A DNA stretch of 47,429 nt from Sphingomonadaceae bacterium. Its GTDB lineage: Bacteria; Pseudomonadota; Alphaproteobacteria; Sphingomonadales; Sphingomonadaceae. The stretch is from positions 1 through 47,429 of the forward strand of contig JANYEY010000023.1 of the NCBI GenBank assembly GCA_025359685.1. The letters run 5' to 3'. The notes under the pieces are model-generated. The model did no database searches. It had not been told where the DNA came from and saw only the letters and a program-made list of their open reading frames with translations. Both the position numbers and the translations under genes were made by a program. Shown one piece after another: positions 1 through 6,781 of the stretch; the stretch's first letter is position 1; each line of letters opens with the position of its first letter.

Positions 1-234
1 GCCGGGCTCACCCTCGAAGCGGAACTGGCGCGCCGCGATGCTGAACCTTGGTGCGGCGTGCTCATAATCAATCTGGCCACAGGCGACGTGGTCGAGTGGA
101 TCAGGCTTGAAGGCGCCATTACCGAACTTTTCGACGTGGTAGCCATGCCTGGGGTGCGGTGCCCCATGGCCATCGGCCCGGGAACGCTGGAAATGCAAAG
201 CACGATCAGTTTTGAGCCTCTACAGGCCGATTAG
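1..234 (+). CDS. TIGR03032/DUF4915-family protein, C-terminal end (partial)
   Basis: An open frame runs in from the left edge with no start and ends at a TAG at 232-234, giving the last 77 residues. The segment with GVLIINLATGDVVEWIRLEG, then ELFDVVAMPGVR and a closing MAIG...TISFEP, resembles the end of TIGR03032 proteins. These are proposed beta-propeller-like proteins of unknown function, and the end is the closing blade-like repeat in which a value is reported and compared. Most of the gene lies outside the window, so no motif in the body can be checked. A copy of the intergenic TCCGCTTTCCACCC repeat follows about 50 bp after the stop. Family assignment rests on remembered sequence similarity in a short segment, so it is moderate. 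Confidence 0.6.
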   Translation, partial: AGLTLEAELARRDAEPWCGVLIINLATGDVVEWIRLEGAITELFDVVAMPGVRCPMAIGPGTLEMQSTISFEPLQAD

Positions 235-280
235 CCAGTTCGAGATTGTGTGATGGGCATCACCGAGACACATTTGCCAC

Positions 281-310
281 TTGACCGCTTTCCACCCCTT
301 GTCGGATGTC
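281..310 (+). repeat. Degenerate TGTCCGC-type intergenic repeat, copy A
   Basis: TTGACCGCTTTCCACCCC is followed by TTGTCGGATGTC. It shares the core CCGCTTTCCACCC with the copies at 2347 and 4461 and lies downstream of a plus-strand stop codon. The ends are imperfect, so it is an eroded copy. Confidence 0.5.
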
Positions 311-618
311 AGCGATAGTCGCCAAGTTTCTTGAAACCGGCCTTCCAAGCAATTGCTATACTACGGCTGGAATTGGGCCGGATGCGGATTGACCGCTAAC
401 GGCGACTACGCCTCATAAAGAAGACGTTCGTCAAACGACAAACCGTGCACGCTTTCAGAACGTGCACATCAACCAGATTGAGCAGGCCGATGATCCTAAA
501 ATTCCAGGTATGGGGCGCTCTCCCGCGAAGTGCCTGAGCATCCTCATTCGAGGAAAGGCTCTCAGTTTGGTCCAATTTACCCCATAGCGAATAGTTCGCC
601 GCCAACAATGAAACCGCG
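311..618. other. Intergenic stretch without a convincing gene
   Basis: No reading frame here has a recognisable product, a ribosome-binding site or codon use typical of the neighbours. A 70-codon minus-strand open frame (396-608) resembles nothing I know. A small hairpin, GTGCACG...CGTGCAC, sits at about 444-466 without a following T-run. The stretch separates the TIGR03032 gene from a decayed gene fragment and may mark a recombination junction. Confidence 0.4.
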
Positions 619-699
619 CTACCGAAGGTGGATGGCCCAGTCGGCGGTCTTGATCACGTCGATGTTATGTTCAATCAAAACCGCCGAGTTTTCGCCGGC
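619..699 (-). pseudogene. uvrA remnant (excinuclease ABC subunit A fragment)
   Basis: The minus strand encodes ENSAVLIEHNIDVIKTADW followed by AIHLR and a stop. This closely matches the segment near the end of UvrA that normally reads GNTVVVIEHNLDVIKTADW and continues into a GPEGG motif. It includes the H-loop histidine of the second ABC ATPase. Only about 26 residues remain: the sequence upstream (toward 790) is not UvrA-like, and after AIHL the expected glycine-rich tail is replaced by an arginine and a stop. No Walker motifs, signature motif or zinc finger are present. I read it as a relic left by deletion or recombination, not a functional gene. A short ABC protein of another family is possible but less likely given the ADW match. 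Confidence 0.6.
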
Positions 700-787
700 G
701 ATCTGACAGGGAGGGACTTCGCGCTGTTTGCGCAAATACTGGAAGTGCAGCCAGCGGCGCGGTCGCGAGCGCAGCAGGCTTTTTCGC

Positions 788-1249
788 TCAGCATAAGTCC
801 GCGGCGTTGAGCTCTGCTTGCATGGAAGTGATCGAATCGCGCAGCATCGTGGCGGCGGCGACAACTTCGGGGGGGTCGGTTGCGGGGGTCGCCTTGCGTA
901 CTTCGCCGAGCGCCTGGCGGTATAGCTTGCACTTCGCCCCCTTGCCTTTGCCGTTGTCGTTGAGCGCCATGCAAGTGAACAGGTGCGTGCGCGAGGCCCA
1001 GTCACGCGTGGTCGTCACTTCGCGAACGAACCAGGCGTGGGTCGCGGCAAAAGCGTTCATTCCGTCGCAGACGTGCTGACGCTCGTTGCCGCTGTCCACC
1101 GCGTAGGTCAGCGTGTGGGCGATGGTGATCCAGTTCGCCGCGCCTTCTGGCGTGAAGGCATAGGCCTGCGCGGCGATCGGCGCGCCCGCCAGCCCGATCG
1201 CGGCAGCGGCTGCGAATAGGTACCTGGCGCGAGTTTTCAGATGCAGCAT
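788..1249 (-). CDS. Secreted hypothetical protein
   Basis: The 153-residue product has a clear signal peptide: basic start MLHLKTRAR, an alanine-rich hydrophobic core and a probable cleavage after AAQA near residue 28. The mature part is small, with cysteines near residues 61, 93, 107 and at the C-terminus (final residue), which suggests disulfides in the periplasm. No domain family is recognised. The start ATG at 1249 has a GGGGA ribosome-binding site on the minus strand. It lies 26 bp downstream of another small exported protein (1276-1587) on the same strand, so the two probably form an operon. The uvrA relic follows directly behind it. Confidence 0.7.
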   Translation of the reverse strand: MLHLKTRARYLFAAAAAIGLAGAPIAAQAYAFTPEGAANWITIAHTLTYAVDSGNERQHVCDGMNAFAATHAWFVREVTTTRDWASRTHLFTCMALNDNGKGKGAKCKLYRQALGEVRKATPATDPPEVVAAATMLRDSITSMQAELNAADLC

Positions 1250-1275
1250 GTCGTAATCCCCTGAAGTCTCGATGA

Positions 1276-1587
1276 TCAGTGCGCGGCGGCGTAAGCCGCG
1301 CGGCGGCGATCGAGGATAGCAGCAAGTTTGGCCTGACGATCGCCCTGCCGGCGAGCGCGGGCATCGAACTGTGCTGCAATTGCCGCCGCGTGCGCCGATT
1401 CTTGTCCTGCGGTGATCCGCGCGTATTCATCGCGGCGAGCGGCGTTGTCGCGCTGCTCAGCCTGGGCAGCGCATTCGGTGGTGGTGGTGCACGGCGCGGC
1501 ACTCTGCGCCAGCGCGGCGGGCACAGGGCCGAGCGTGGCTCCGGCAATTAGGATGAGGACGGCACGCGAACGAGCACGGTGCAGCAT
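1276..1587 (-). CDS. Small secreted hypothetical protein, Ala/Arg-rich
   Basis: The 103-residue product starts with a signal peptide (MLHRARSRAVLILIAGATLG) with likely cleavage after AALA. The mature region has two cysteines close to its start (APCTTTTEC) and is otherwise an alanine-, arginine- and glutamine-rich helix with possible coiled-coil character (QAEQRDNAARRDEYAR). No known domain is recognised. The start ATG at 1587 follows an AGGGG stretch. It is the first gene of a probable two-gene minus-strand operon with 788-1249. The 265-bp region upstream (1588-1852) is a divergent promoter region shared with the plus-strand gene at 1853. Confidence 0.65.
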   Translation of the reverse strand: MLHRARSRAVLILIAGATLGPVPAALAQSAAPCTTTTECAAQAEQRDNAARRDEYARITAGQESAHAAAIAAQFDARARRQGDRQAKLAAILDRRRAAYAAAH

Positions 1588-1852
1588 ATGTCTAAGCCCC
1601 TGTTAAACCCCGAGGTCACGAGACTTATCACGCGAGCGGTTCGGCGCAAGGGGCAAGGTGAGGCGACTTACCGCACTGGGAGTTAACGAATGGCACCTAT
1701 GCCACGTTTCGCTCCGAAACCGGAAAGTCAGTAAGCCACTCCCATTACGCCCTACGGCTGCGCGGCGATCGCCCCCGATTGCAGACGTTCTCGCCTCCGA
1801 CTAGCCTCGAACGCGCCTAGCGCCTAACGTTCCTCCAACAGGGAGAGGTAGA

Positions 1853-2341
1853 ATGTCGCTTGAGCAACTTTCATATTTAGCCCAGATTTTTGCTTCCGTT
1901 GGCGTGGTGTTTTCACTCATCTTTGTCGGGTACCAAATTAGACAGAGCACGGTCGCAATGGAACGCGGCGAGCACAATTCAACCATGCAGCAATGGACGA
2001 CGATCCGCATGACTATTGCCGAGAACCGCGACATTGCCGAACTTATGACTTGCGGGCTCGATGGGTCCACTGCTCTCAATGAGGCTGATCGAATGCGGCT
2101 TGATTTCATGTTGAATGAATTTGCGTGGGCTTCGTTTCACATCTGGGATCGCACCCAGCGCGGCGTCTTTCCGCCGGGCACGTTCGAATTTTCCTGCAGT
2201 TCGTATCTTGGGGATGTTTTGCGCACGCCCGGCGGACAAGCATGGTGGCAGACCAAGGCCACCGCCTCCGGGCTCATCCCGCCATTCGTGGCGGACGTTG
2301 ATGCAATGCTGGCGAAACACGCGGGTGCCAGCGCTCAATAG
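1853..2341 (+). CDS. Hypothetical protein with one N-terminal membrane segment
   Basis: The 162-residue product has one membrane helix at about residues 8-27 (AQIFASVGVVFSLIFVGYQI) followed by RQSTVAMERGEHN and a soluble helical domain rich in Trp and Met. This layout is common in bacterial proteins where a short membrane anchor precedes an all-helical cytoplasmic domain of unknown role. I know of no experimental function. The start ATG has a strong ribosome-binding site (AGGGAGAGG, 5 bp upstream). A degenerate intergenic repeat begins only a few bases after its stop. Confidence 0.75.
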   Translation: MSLEQLSYLAQIFASVGVVFSLIFVGYQIRQSTVAMERGEHNSTMQQWTTIRMTIAENRDIAELMTCGLDGSTALNEADRMRLDFMLNEFAWASFHIWDRTQRGVFPPGTFEFSCSSYLGDVLRTPGGQAWWQTKATASGLIPPFVADVDAMLAKHAGASAQ

Positions 2342-2346
2342 GTAAC

Positions 2347-2374
2347 TGTCCGGCTTCCACCCCGACGCAGACAT
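2347..2374 (+). repeat. Degenerate TGTCCGC-type intergenic repeat, copy B
   Basis: TGTCCGGCTTCCACCCCGA is followed by CGCAGACAT. The outer TGTCCG and CAGACA are an imperfect inverted pair around the shared CTTCCACCC core. It starts 5 bp after the stop of the preceding plus-strand gene, so it could act as a 3'-end hairpin. Confidence 0.55.
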
Positions 2375-2520
2375 TCCCAAAGCAGTTTCGATCTGCGCTC
2401 AGCTGCCCATATTTGCGTGGATTAGGGCTGGAACCGGAGACCCGTCCATACGTTCTTAGTGCGAGCTTTTCGTACTCCGATTTGGCTCACTGGCGAGAAC
2501 TTCGTCGCGAGGACTATCCA

Positions 2521-2868
2521 ATGAAAAAGTTGATGATTGGCACCGCCATCGCCGCGCTTGCGCTGGCGCCTGCTGTAAACGCATCGGTATCGCCCACCAA
2601 ATATGTTGGTCACGCGCTGGCCAAGAACGCCAAGGTATCGCTCAAACAGGCGCGAGCCGCAGCGCTCAAGGCTCGTCCTGGCCGGATCGTCGACCAGGAA
2701 ATCGAAAAGGAACGTGGCGGTTCGGGACTGCGCTATTCCTTCGACATCATGAGCCACGGCAAGATTATCGAAGTCGGGATCGATGCGATGACCGGCGTAG
2801 TCCTGGAAAACGGTGCGGAAAATCCGGCCAAGGAAGCCAAGGAAGAGGCCACAGAGCCCAAAAAGTAG
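2521..2868 (+). CDS. PepSY-domain secreted protein
   Basis: Starting at the ATG at 2521 gives 115 residues. This start has a GAGGA ribosome-binding site and puts a signal peptide at the N-terminus (MKKLMIGTAIAALALAPAVNA). The mature part is one PepSY-like unit: VSLKQARAAALKARPG (helix), then DQEIEKERGG, GLRYSFDI and IIEVGIDAMTGVVLENG, ending in a charged Lys/Glu tail. PepSY units are small periplasmic or membrane-bound modules thought to inhibit proteases or bind ligands. The open frame extends upstream to 2413, but that part has no signal sequence. A rho-independent terminator follows, and a DUF347 membrane protein lies 100 bp downstream. Confidence 0.85.
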   Translation: MKKLMIGTAIAALALAPAVNASVSPTKYVGHALAKNAKVSLKQARAAALKARPGRIVDQEIEKERGGSGLRYSFDIMSHGKIIEVGIDAMTGVVLENGAENPAKEAKEEATEPKK

Positions 2869-2882
2869 CATCCGGCAAAGGA

Positions 2883-2918
2883 GGGGCCGTGCGCTATTGA
2901 AGTGCGCGGCCCCTTTTG
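2883..2918 (+). terminator. Rho-independent terminator after the PepSY gene
   Basis: A 12-bp stem (GGGGCCGTGCGC paired with GTGCGCGGCCCC, two G-T pairs) with a 7-base loop TATTGAA is followed by TTTTGTCT. It starts 15 bp after the PepSY stop codon and should end that transcript. Confidence 0.85.
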
Positions 2919-2968
2919 TCTGCTGTAGTTCAATTAGCCTGCTGCCAAACCGCAAATGGAATCGCTCG

Positions 2969-3748
2969 ATGAACGCACCGACAGTCAACACGGTCCGACG
3001 GATGCTCAACAAAGTACCCGAGGTGACGCTCTACTTCTGGGTCATCAAGATCATGGCGACGACAGTGGGCGAGACCGCAGCAGACTTCCTAAATTTCAAT
3101 TTGCACATGGGCTTGACCAAGACGTCGATCCTGATGGGCGTTTTGCTGGTCGCAGGTCTCGCTGTGCAGCTGTGGTCAAGGCGATATGTCCCCGCAGTCT
3201 ACTGGATTGCAGTGGTATTCCTCAGCGTGTTCGGAACGCTGATCACCGACAACCTGTCCGACAACTTCGGCGTGGCGCTAACGACGACGACAACGGTTTT
3301 CAGCATTGCTCTGATCGCTACCTTTGCCGGCTGGTATGCCAGCGAGAAAACCCTGTCGATCCATTCCATTTTCACAACCAGACGCGAGCTGTTCTATTGG
3401 ACCGCGATCCTGTTTACGTTTGCGCTGGGAACGGCCGCAGGCGACCTGGTGGCTGAAGGGCTCCAGCTTGGCTATTTGACATCCGCGCTGATCTTCGCGG
3501 GCCTGATCGCTGCGGTGACTGCCGCTCACTATTGGCTGAAGCTCGACGCCATCTGGGCGTTCTGGATCGCCTATGTGCTGACCCGCCCATTCGGGGCCTC
3601 GTGTGGCGATCTGTTGTCGCAGACCAAAGCAGATGGCGGCCTCGGTCTGGGCACCATCGGCACCAGCGCGTTGTTCCTGATCGTGATCCTCGCACTCGTA
3701 ACATACCTTTCAGTCACCAAGCGCGACGTGATAGAAACGGCCAATTGA
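2969..3748 (+). CDS. DUF347/COG4705 multi-pass membrane protein
   Basis: From the ATG at 2969 the product has 259 residues and about eight hydrophobic helices. It shows the repeated DUF347 pattern: KVPEVTLYFWVIKIMATTVGE, AADFL near the start, then a TDNLSDNFG repeat, a TAAGDLVAE repeat and FGASCGDLLSQ near the end. Each repeat has an acidic residue (E or D) in or next to a membrane helix, typical of this COG4705 family of uncharacterised membrane proteins. Function is not established; transport is a guess. The long open frame starts at 2813, but those residues overlap the PepSY gene and terminator and look non-coding. It may be an independent transcript because a terminator precedes it. Confidence 0.8.
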   Translation: MNAPTVNTVRRMLNKVPEVTLYFWVIKIMATTVGETAADFLNFNLHMGLTKTSILMGVLLVAGLAVQLWSRRYVPAVYWIAVVFLSVFGTLITDNLSDNFGVALTTTTTVFSIALIATFAGWYASEKTLSIHSIFTTRRELFYWTAILFTFALGTAAGDLVAEGLQLGYLTSALIFAGLIAAVTAAHYWLKLDAIWAFWIAYVLTRPFGASCGDLLSQTKADGGLGLGTIGTSALFLIVILALVTYLSVTKRDVIETAN

Positions 3749-3764
3749 TTGCGATTACACGGTT

Positions 3765-3790
3765 GGTCTGCTCCCGGTCGTTGACGGTTT
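3765..3790 (+). repeat. Degenerate TGTCCGC-type intergenic repeat, copy E
   Basis: GGTCTGCTCCCGGTCGTTGACGG resembles the left half of copy D (GTCCGCTTTCGGGTCGTAAGCGG) and lies between two plus-strand genes. This is the weakest member of the set. Confidence 0.35.
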
Positions 3791-3814
3791 AGTTGAGGGT
3801 GAATCTGGAGAATA

Positions 3815-4384
3815 GTGCTGGACTACCTGATCCTTTTTGCTGTGGTGCTGGGCGTGAACCTGCTGCCTGCCTTCGGTCCACCAACCTGGACCGTGATCGT
3901 CATCTACGGCCTCAGCACAAAGATGCCTCTTCCAGCCTTGGTGATCGTCGGTGCCACCGCCGCAGCACTTGGCAGGTTCGCGCTCGCCAATGGGTTCCGG
4001 CTGGTTAGGGGCCATATTCCGCAGAAGATGAAGCACAACCTACAGGCGGCTGGTGATGCCGTCGAAAAACACAAGCGTGGATCTTTGGTTGCGATTGGTC
4101 TGTTTGCGCTTTCGCCGCTCCCCTCTGCGCAGCTGTTCGAGGCTGCGGGTCTTGCTGGGGTCCGGCTCGCCCACTTTACGGCCGCATTCTTTGCTGGCCG
4201 CATTGTCTCGTATTCAATCTACGCCGCTACCGCGAAGGGGATCGAGAAAACGAGCATGGGCGGTGCGTTCAAGCACTATCTGACCAGCCCGATCGGCATC
4301 GGCCTGGAGGTCCTGATGCTCGGGCTGCTCGTCGCACTCGCGCAAATTGATTGGCAAAAGCGCCTGGGCGGCAAGCTCTCCTGA
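3815..4384 (+). CDS. Small multi-pass membrane protein, VTT/DedA-like
   Basis: The product has 189 residues starting at a GTG (3815) with GGAGA 5 bp upstream. Hydrophobic segments lie at about residues 3-30, 42-58, 88-106, 118-140 and 160-178. The pattern LLPAFGPPTW at the N-terminus, an internal LFALSPLPSAQLFEAAGLAGV and a following GRIVSYSIY recall SNARE-associated/VTT (DedA/YqaA-like) membrane proteins. In those, a proline-rich re-entrant motif precedes an aromatic-rich helix, and members include lipid scramblases or flippases. The match is by pattern, not by a diagnostic residue set. It follows the DUF347 gene by 66 bp and may be cotranscribed with it. Confidence 0.65.
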   Translation: MLDYLILFAVVLGVNLLPAFGPPTWTVIVIYGLSTKMPLPALVIVGATAAALGRFALANGFRLVRGHIPQKMKHNLQAAGDAVEKHKRGSLVAIGLFALSPLPSAQLFEAAGLAGVRLAHFTAAFFAGRIVSYSIYAATAKGIEKTSMGGAFKHYLTSPIGIGLEVLMLGLLVALAQIDWQKRLGGKLS

Positions 4385-4774
4385 CGCCACCTCGTGTGCC
4401 GGCGAAGTGGATTCTGGCTCGATACGGTCGAGATGAACTCATTGGGGCACGAACATCATATGTCCGCTTTCCACCCTAACTGCGCCGCTAGGGTTAGTCA
4501 GCGAATGAGCCGATTGCGGACATTCGTTGCATTGGGCCGCCGGGCCATCGCACGCGGATGGGGGTAGTCGACGACGTTGTCCGCGCCTTTGATTTGATCC
4601 CGTCGCCTTTGAGCTGGCAGGCGTGTAAGTCAATCGGGCATGCTTGGGCAATGCCGCACGAATGCCGGCACCTTTTTGAATTAATTCGATATCAGGAACA
4701 AAAATTGATCTCGGCTGTTAGCTATTGAGACCCCGCGCACTGCTGGCTCTCGATCCTCGATCGGAGCTACGCCC
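4385..4774. other. Intergenic region with repeat copy C and an AT-rich leader
   Basis: No gene is seen in these 390 bp. The first half carries repeat copy C (4461-4522). The last 100 bp turn AT-rich (TTTTTGAATTAATTCGATATC and on), as expected for the promoter region of the gene at 4775, but no clean -35/-10 pair can be fixed. Confidence 0.5.
4461..4522 (+). repeat. TGTCCGC...GCGGACA intergenic repeat, copy C
   Basis: This 62-bp element is bounded by perfectly inverted ends TGTCCGC and GCGGACA. Inside are CTTTCCACCCTAAC and then GTTAG, so CTAAC/GTTAG form a second inner pair (CCCTAAC...GGGTTAG also pairs). It is the best-preserved copy in the window. Confidence 0.7.
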
Positions 4775-5569
4775 ATGACCAGCAGTCACCTCAGGATTTC
4801 TCGATCAGTCTGCGCTCTCGCAATCGCTATTTCGTGTGCCGGGGTTGCCGTCGCAGCACGCCCTGGACCGATGGGCCATTCGGGCGCGGCAATCGAAGGG
4901 CCCGCTGACCAAGGCTTGGCGCTTCCCCAGCAGCGCGGTGACGCGATCGCCGGGCGTGAAGTGTTCCGCTCGGAAACTTTCGGCAATGAAGGGTTTTGGA
5001 CCGATGCCGTCCGGCTGCCGCAAGGTATCGCCTCAGCCAAGGTGACCCCGCTGCAGGCGCTTGGGCTGGGTCTGCAGATCGATGCCGACATGGTCGGTGC
5101 GGCGACCAAAGCGCAGCTGGGCGCAGAACTTATGGCCGATCCGACCGGCAAAAGTTCGAAACTGCTCAACGATCCTGCGGTTACGCTAGCGCTTTACCGG
5201 ACGACTTTGTCCGACTGGGCAGATAAGGCCTGGCGCCCGTTGTTTGATCGTTTGCGAACGACCCATTCCAGCGTGATTATGTGCAGCGCTGCGGATATGA
5301 ACGGTTTTCTGCCAACCCATGTGACCGAGCATTCGCGCGCGCCGATCGGCGAGTTGGCACACGATACCCGCTATTGCCGCAATGGCCGGATTTTGCTCGA
5401 CGACGTCGACAAGGCCGCAAAATCCAGCTCCGCTTCGTTCTTCATGTCTGTCTACCGCCAAGAAGGCGACGGTACGAATTATATCGTTGTGCGAAACGTA
5501 TACACACCGGTCATCGTGCTTGGCCGTCGTTGGGGCGATCTCGAAGTGGCCTATCAGATCAAAAAGTAA
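4775..5569 (+). CDS. Exported protein, apparent cytochrome-c-like/chemoreceptor-sensor chimera
   Basis: The 264-residue product has a signal peptide cleaved near residue 28 (VAVAA). Residues 55-141 (GREVFRSETFGNEGFWTDAVR, then KVTPLQALGLGLQID and LLNDPAVTLAL) match the N-terminal part of a proteobacterial cytochrome-c-like family. In that family the segment precedes a CxxCH haem site; here no CxxCH occurs. Residues 146-261 instead resemble the C-terminal half of sensor domains of alpha- and betaproteobacterial chemoreceptors: DMNGFLPTH, then DTRYCRNGRILLDD, SFFMSVYRQEG, then VYTPVIVLGRRWGDLEVAY. The frame is intact and in one piece, with GGAGC before the ATG. It could be a new periplasmic ligand-binding protein or a non-functional recombination product. 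No membrane anchor or signalling domain follows. Both matches come from memory. Confidence 0.6.
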   Translation: MTSSHLRISRSVCALAIAISCAGVAVAARPGPMGHSGAAIEGPADQGLALPQQRGDAIAGREVFRSETFGNEGFWTDAVRLPQGIASAKVTPLQALGLGLQIDADMVGAATKAQLGAELMADPTGKSSKLLNDPAVTLALYRTTLSDWADKAWRPLFDRLRTTHSSVIMCSAADMNGFLPTHVTEHSRAPIGELAHDTRYCRNGRILLDDVDKAAKSSSASFFMSVYRQEGDGTNYIVVRNVYTPVIVLGRRWGDLEVAYQIKK

Positions 5570-5583
5570 AATCGATTCTCGGA

Positions 5584-5645
5584 AGTCCGCTTTCGGGTCG
5601 TAAGCGGACGGTCTGCTTTTGGCGGAATGAGCGCCAATGCGGACA
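5584..5645 (+). repeat. TGTCCGC...GCGGACA intergenic repeat, copy D (composite)
   Basis: AGTCCGCTTTCGGGTCGTAA is followed by GCGGACG (first inverted pair), then GTCTGCTTTTGGCG and a final GCGGACA at 5639-5645. It looks like two fused units. It starts 15 bp after the stop of the 4775 gene and may also serve as a 3'-end structure. Confidence 0.6.
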
Positions 5646-5760
5646 TCCTCGAAGCAGGGACTAAGCTAAGAAAGCGGTCTCGCATCAGAGCGCGCAGCAA
5701 ACGTTCGGCATTCCAATATTGCCTCACGCGTTTTGGTAGCGCCCTTCCCTATTGCCGGGT

Positions 5761-6678
5761 TCACGTATCGAGCTCGGGCAGAAGCTGGACGCCGTAAGTC
5801 ATTCGCATCTTGCTTCCGCCAAGGAGCATTATCTTCTCCTTTGCCACAGGTTGGAAACCTGCCTCACCGAGGACTTCCCTGGTCATTGCATCCGATTCCA
5901 GAACCTTGATCCGAAGCCACTCGTATCCCTGGAGCACCGCGGCGTCTTGAGCTTTGCGAACGAGGCGTCGGGATGCCTCGCGGTTCGCGTCGCTCGCATA
6001 TAGGAGACCGATCCACGCGTTCGCGGGCTCATCCCGATCCGTCGTCAGGACTGCACCGCCAACACGCGCGCCATTTTCCAGAAGCACCCAACGATGCTCC
6101 CTGTCGACATTGAAGTTGAGATGCTCGACTAATTCGCAAGTCCCATTGAGCAAGGTGCTCAGCGGATGCCCGTCCTTGGTGTTGCGGGCCCACTGCCCAA
6201 GCAGCCATACAAGGTCCTGCTGATCAGCAAGGCGCAGAATCAAATTAGGATTGCTTCGCTGGGCCGGCACTACGATTTTACCCATTTCCTCGGCCAACGC
6301 CTTCAGATGCGATCGGCCATTTTCCCCGATCTTCTCGACAAATTTGAAAAGGCCGTTGGCGATTTGGCCGCTTTCGAGTCCCTCGACTTGCTTCCTTCCC
6401 TCTTCGGTCAGGAATAGGTCTCTTTGCGTCTTGTGCTTCTGGCTCGGCGTCGAATCCACGAAGCCGCCCACAATGAGCGCCGCGACTGCCTTTGAGAGCT
6501 GAGACTTGTCCATCCCTAACACAGCCACCAACCTGGCATCCGTAACTGGGGCGTAATCTTCGATTGCGAACAGTACGCGCTCTTGGGTCTCGTTGAGGCC
6601 ACGGATAGCTTTGGAAGCTTCGTACCGAACGAGCTCAAGGGTACGCGCCACGCGCTCGGCGTCCTGAATCGATGTCAT
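5761..6678 (-). CDS. MarR-type HTH regulator fused to a GNAT-like acetyltransferase domain
   Basis: From the ATG at 6678 the product has 305 residues. Residues about 8-140 form a winged-helix MarR-type domain: LNETQERVLFAIEDY, then VTDARLVAVLGMDKSQLSKAVAALIVGGFVD (recognition helix), a wing with KHKTQRDLFLTEEGRKQ and a long dimerisation helix. Residues about 165-300 look like a GNAT fold (HRWVLLENGARVGGAVLTTD, then WIGLLYASDANR.ASRRLVRKA, then VLGEAGF). MarR-GNAT fusions are known and are thought to couple a small acetylatable ligand to transcription. The open frame continues to 6759, but that region overlaps the promoter and dyad. Neither candidate ATG (6678 or 6720) has a good ribosome-binding site. 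Confidence 0.8.
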   Translation of the reverse strand: MTSIQDAERVARTLELVRYEASKAIRGLNETQERVLFAIEDYAPVTDARLVAVLGMDKSQLSKAVAALIVGGFVDSTPSQKHKTQRDLFLTEEGRKQVEGLESGQIANGLFKFVEKIGENGRSHLKALAEEMGKIVVPAQRSNPNLILRLADQQDLVWLLGQWARNTKDGHPLSTLLNGTCELVEHLNFNVDREHRWVLLENGARVGGAVLTTDRDEPANAWIGLLYASDANREASRRLVRKAQDAAVLQGYEWLRIKVLESDAMTREVLGEAGFQPVAKEKIMLLGGSKMRMTYGVQLLPELDT

Positions 6679-6707
6679 GGCGCGATATTTCGTTGAATTG
6701 CACAACA

Positions 6708-6755
6708 TATCAGTTGACATTGGACAACGTTTTCGTTGTGTGATGTCAACTGATA
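6708..6755. promoter_or_regulatory. 48-bp nested dyad, probable operator of the MarR-GNAT gene
   Basis: Outer arms TATCAGTTGACAT (6708-6720) and ATGTCAACTGATA (6743-6755) are perfectly complementary over 13 bp. Inside, ACAACG (6724-6729) and CGTTGT (6734-6739) form a second perfect pair around TTTT. It covers the predicted start of transcription of the gene at 6678, the usual place for MarR autorepression. There is no T-run on either side, so a terminator is unlikely. Confidence 0.7.
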
Positions 6756-6781
6756 CCACGAGGAAACGTGGGCTAAGTCAA
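6753..6781 (-). promoter_or_regulatory. Candidate promoter of the MarR-GNAT gene
   Basis: On the minus strand TTGACT (6776-6781) is followed after 17 bp by TGGTAT (6753-6758). The -10 box is weak, but it abuts and partly overlaps the dyad arm, consistent with repression by a bound dimer. Confidence 0.4.

Noticed and set aside
444..466. Hairpin GTGCACG...CGTGCAC
   Set aside because: Short stem, no T-run and no gene end nearby, so a terminator or operator role cannot be supported.
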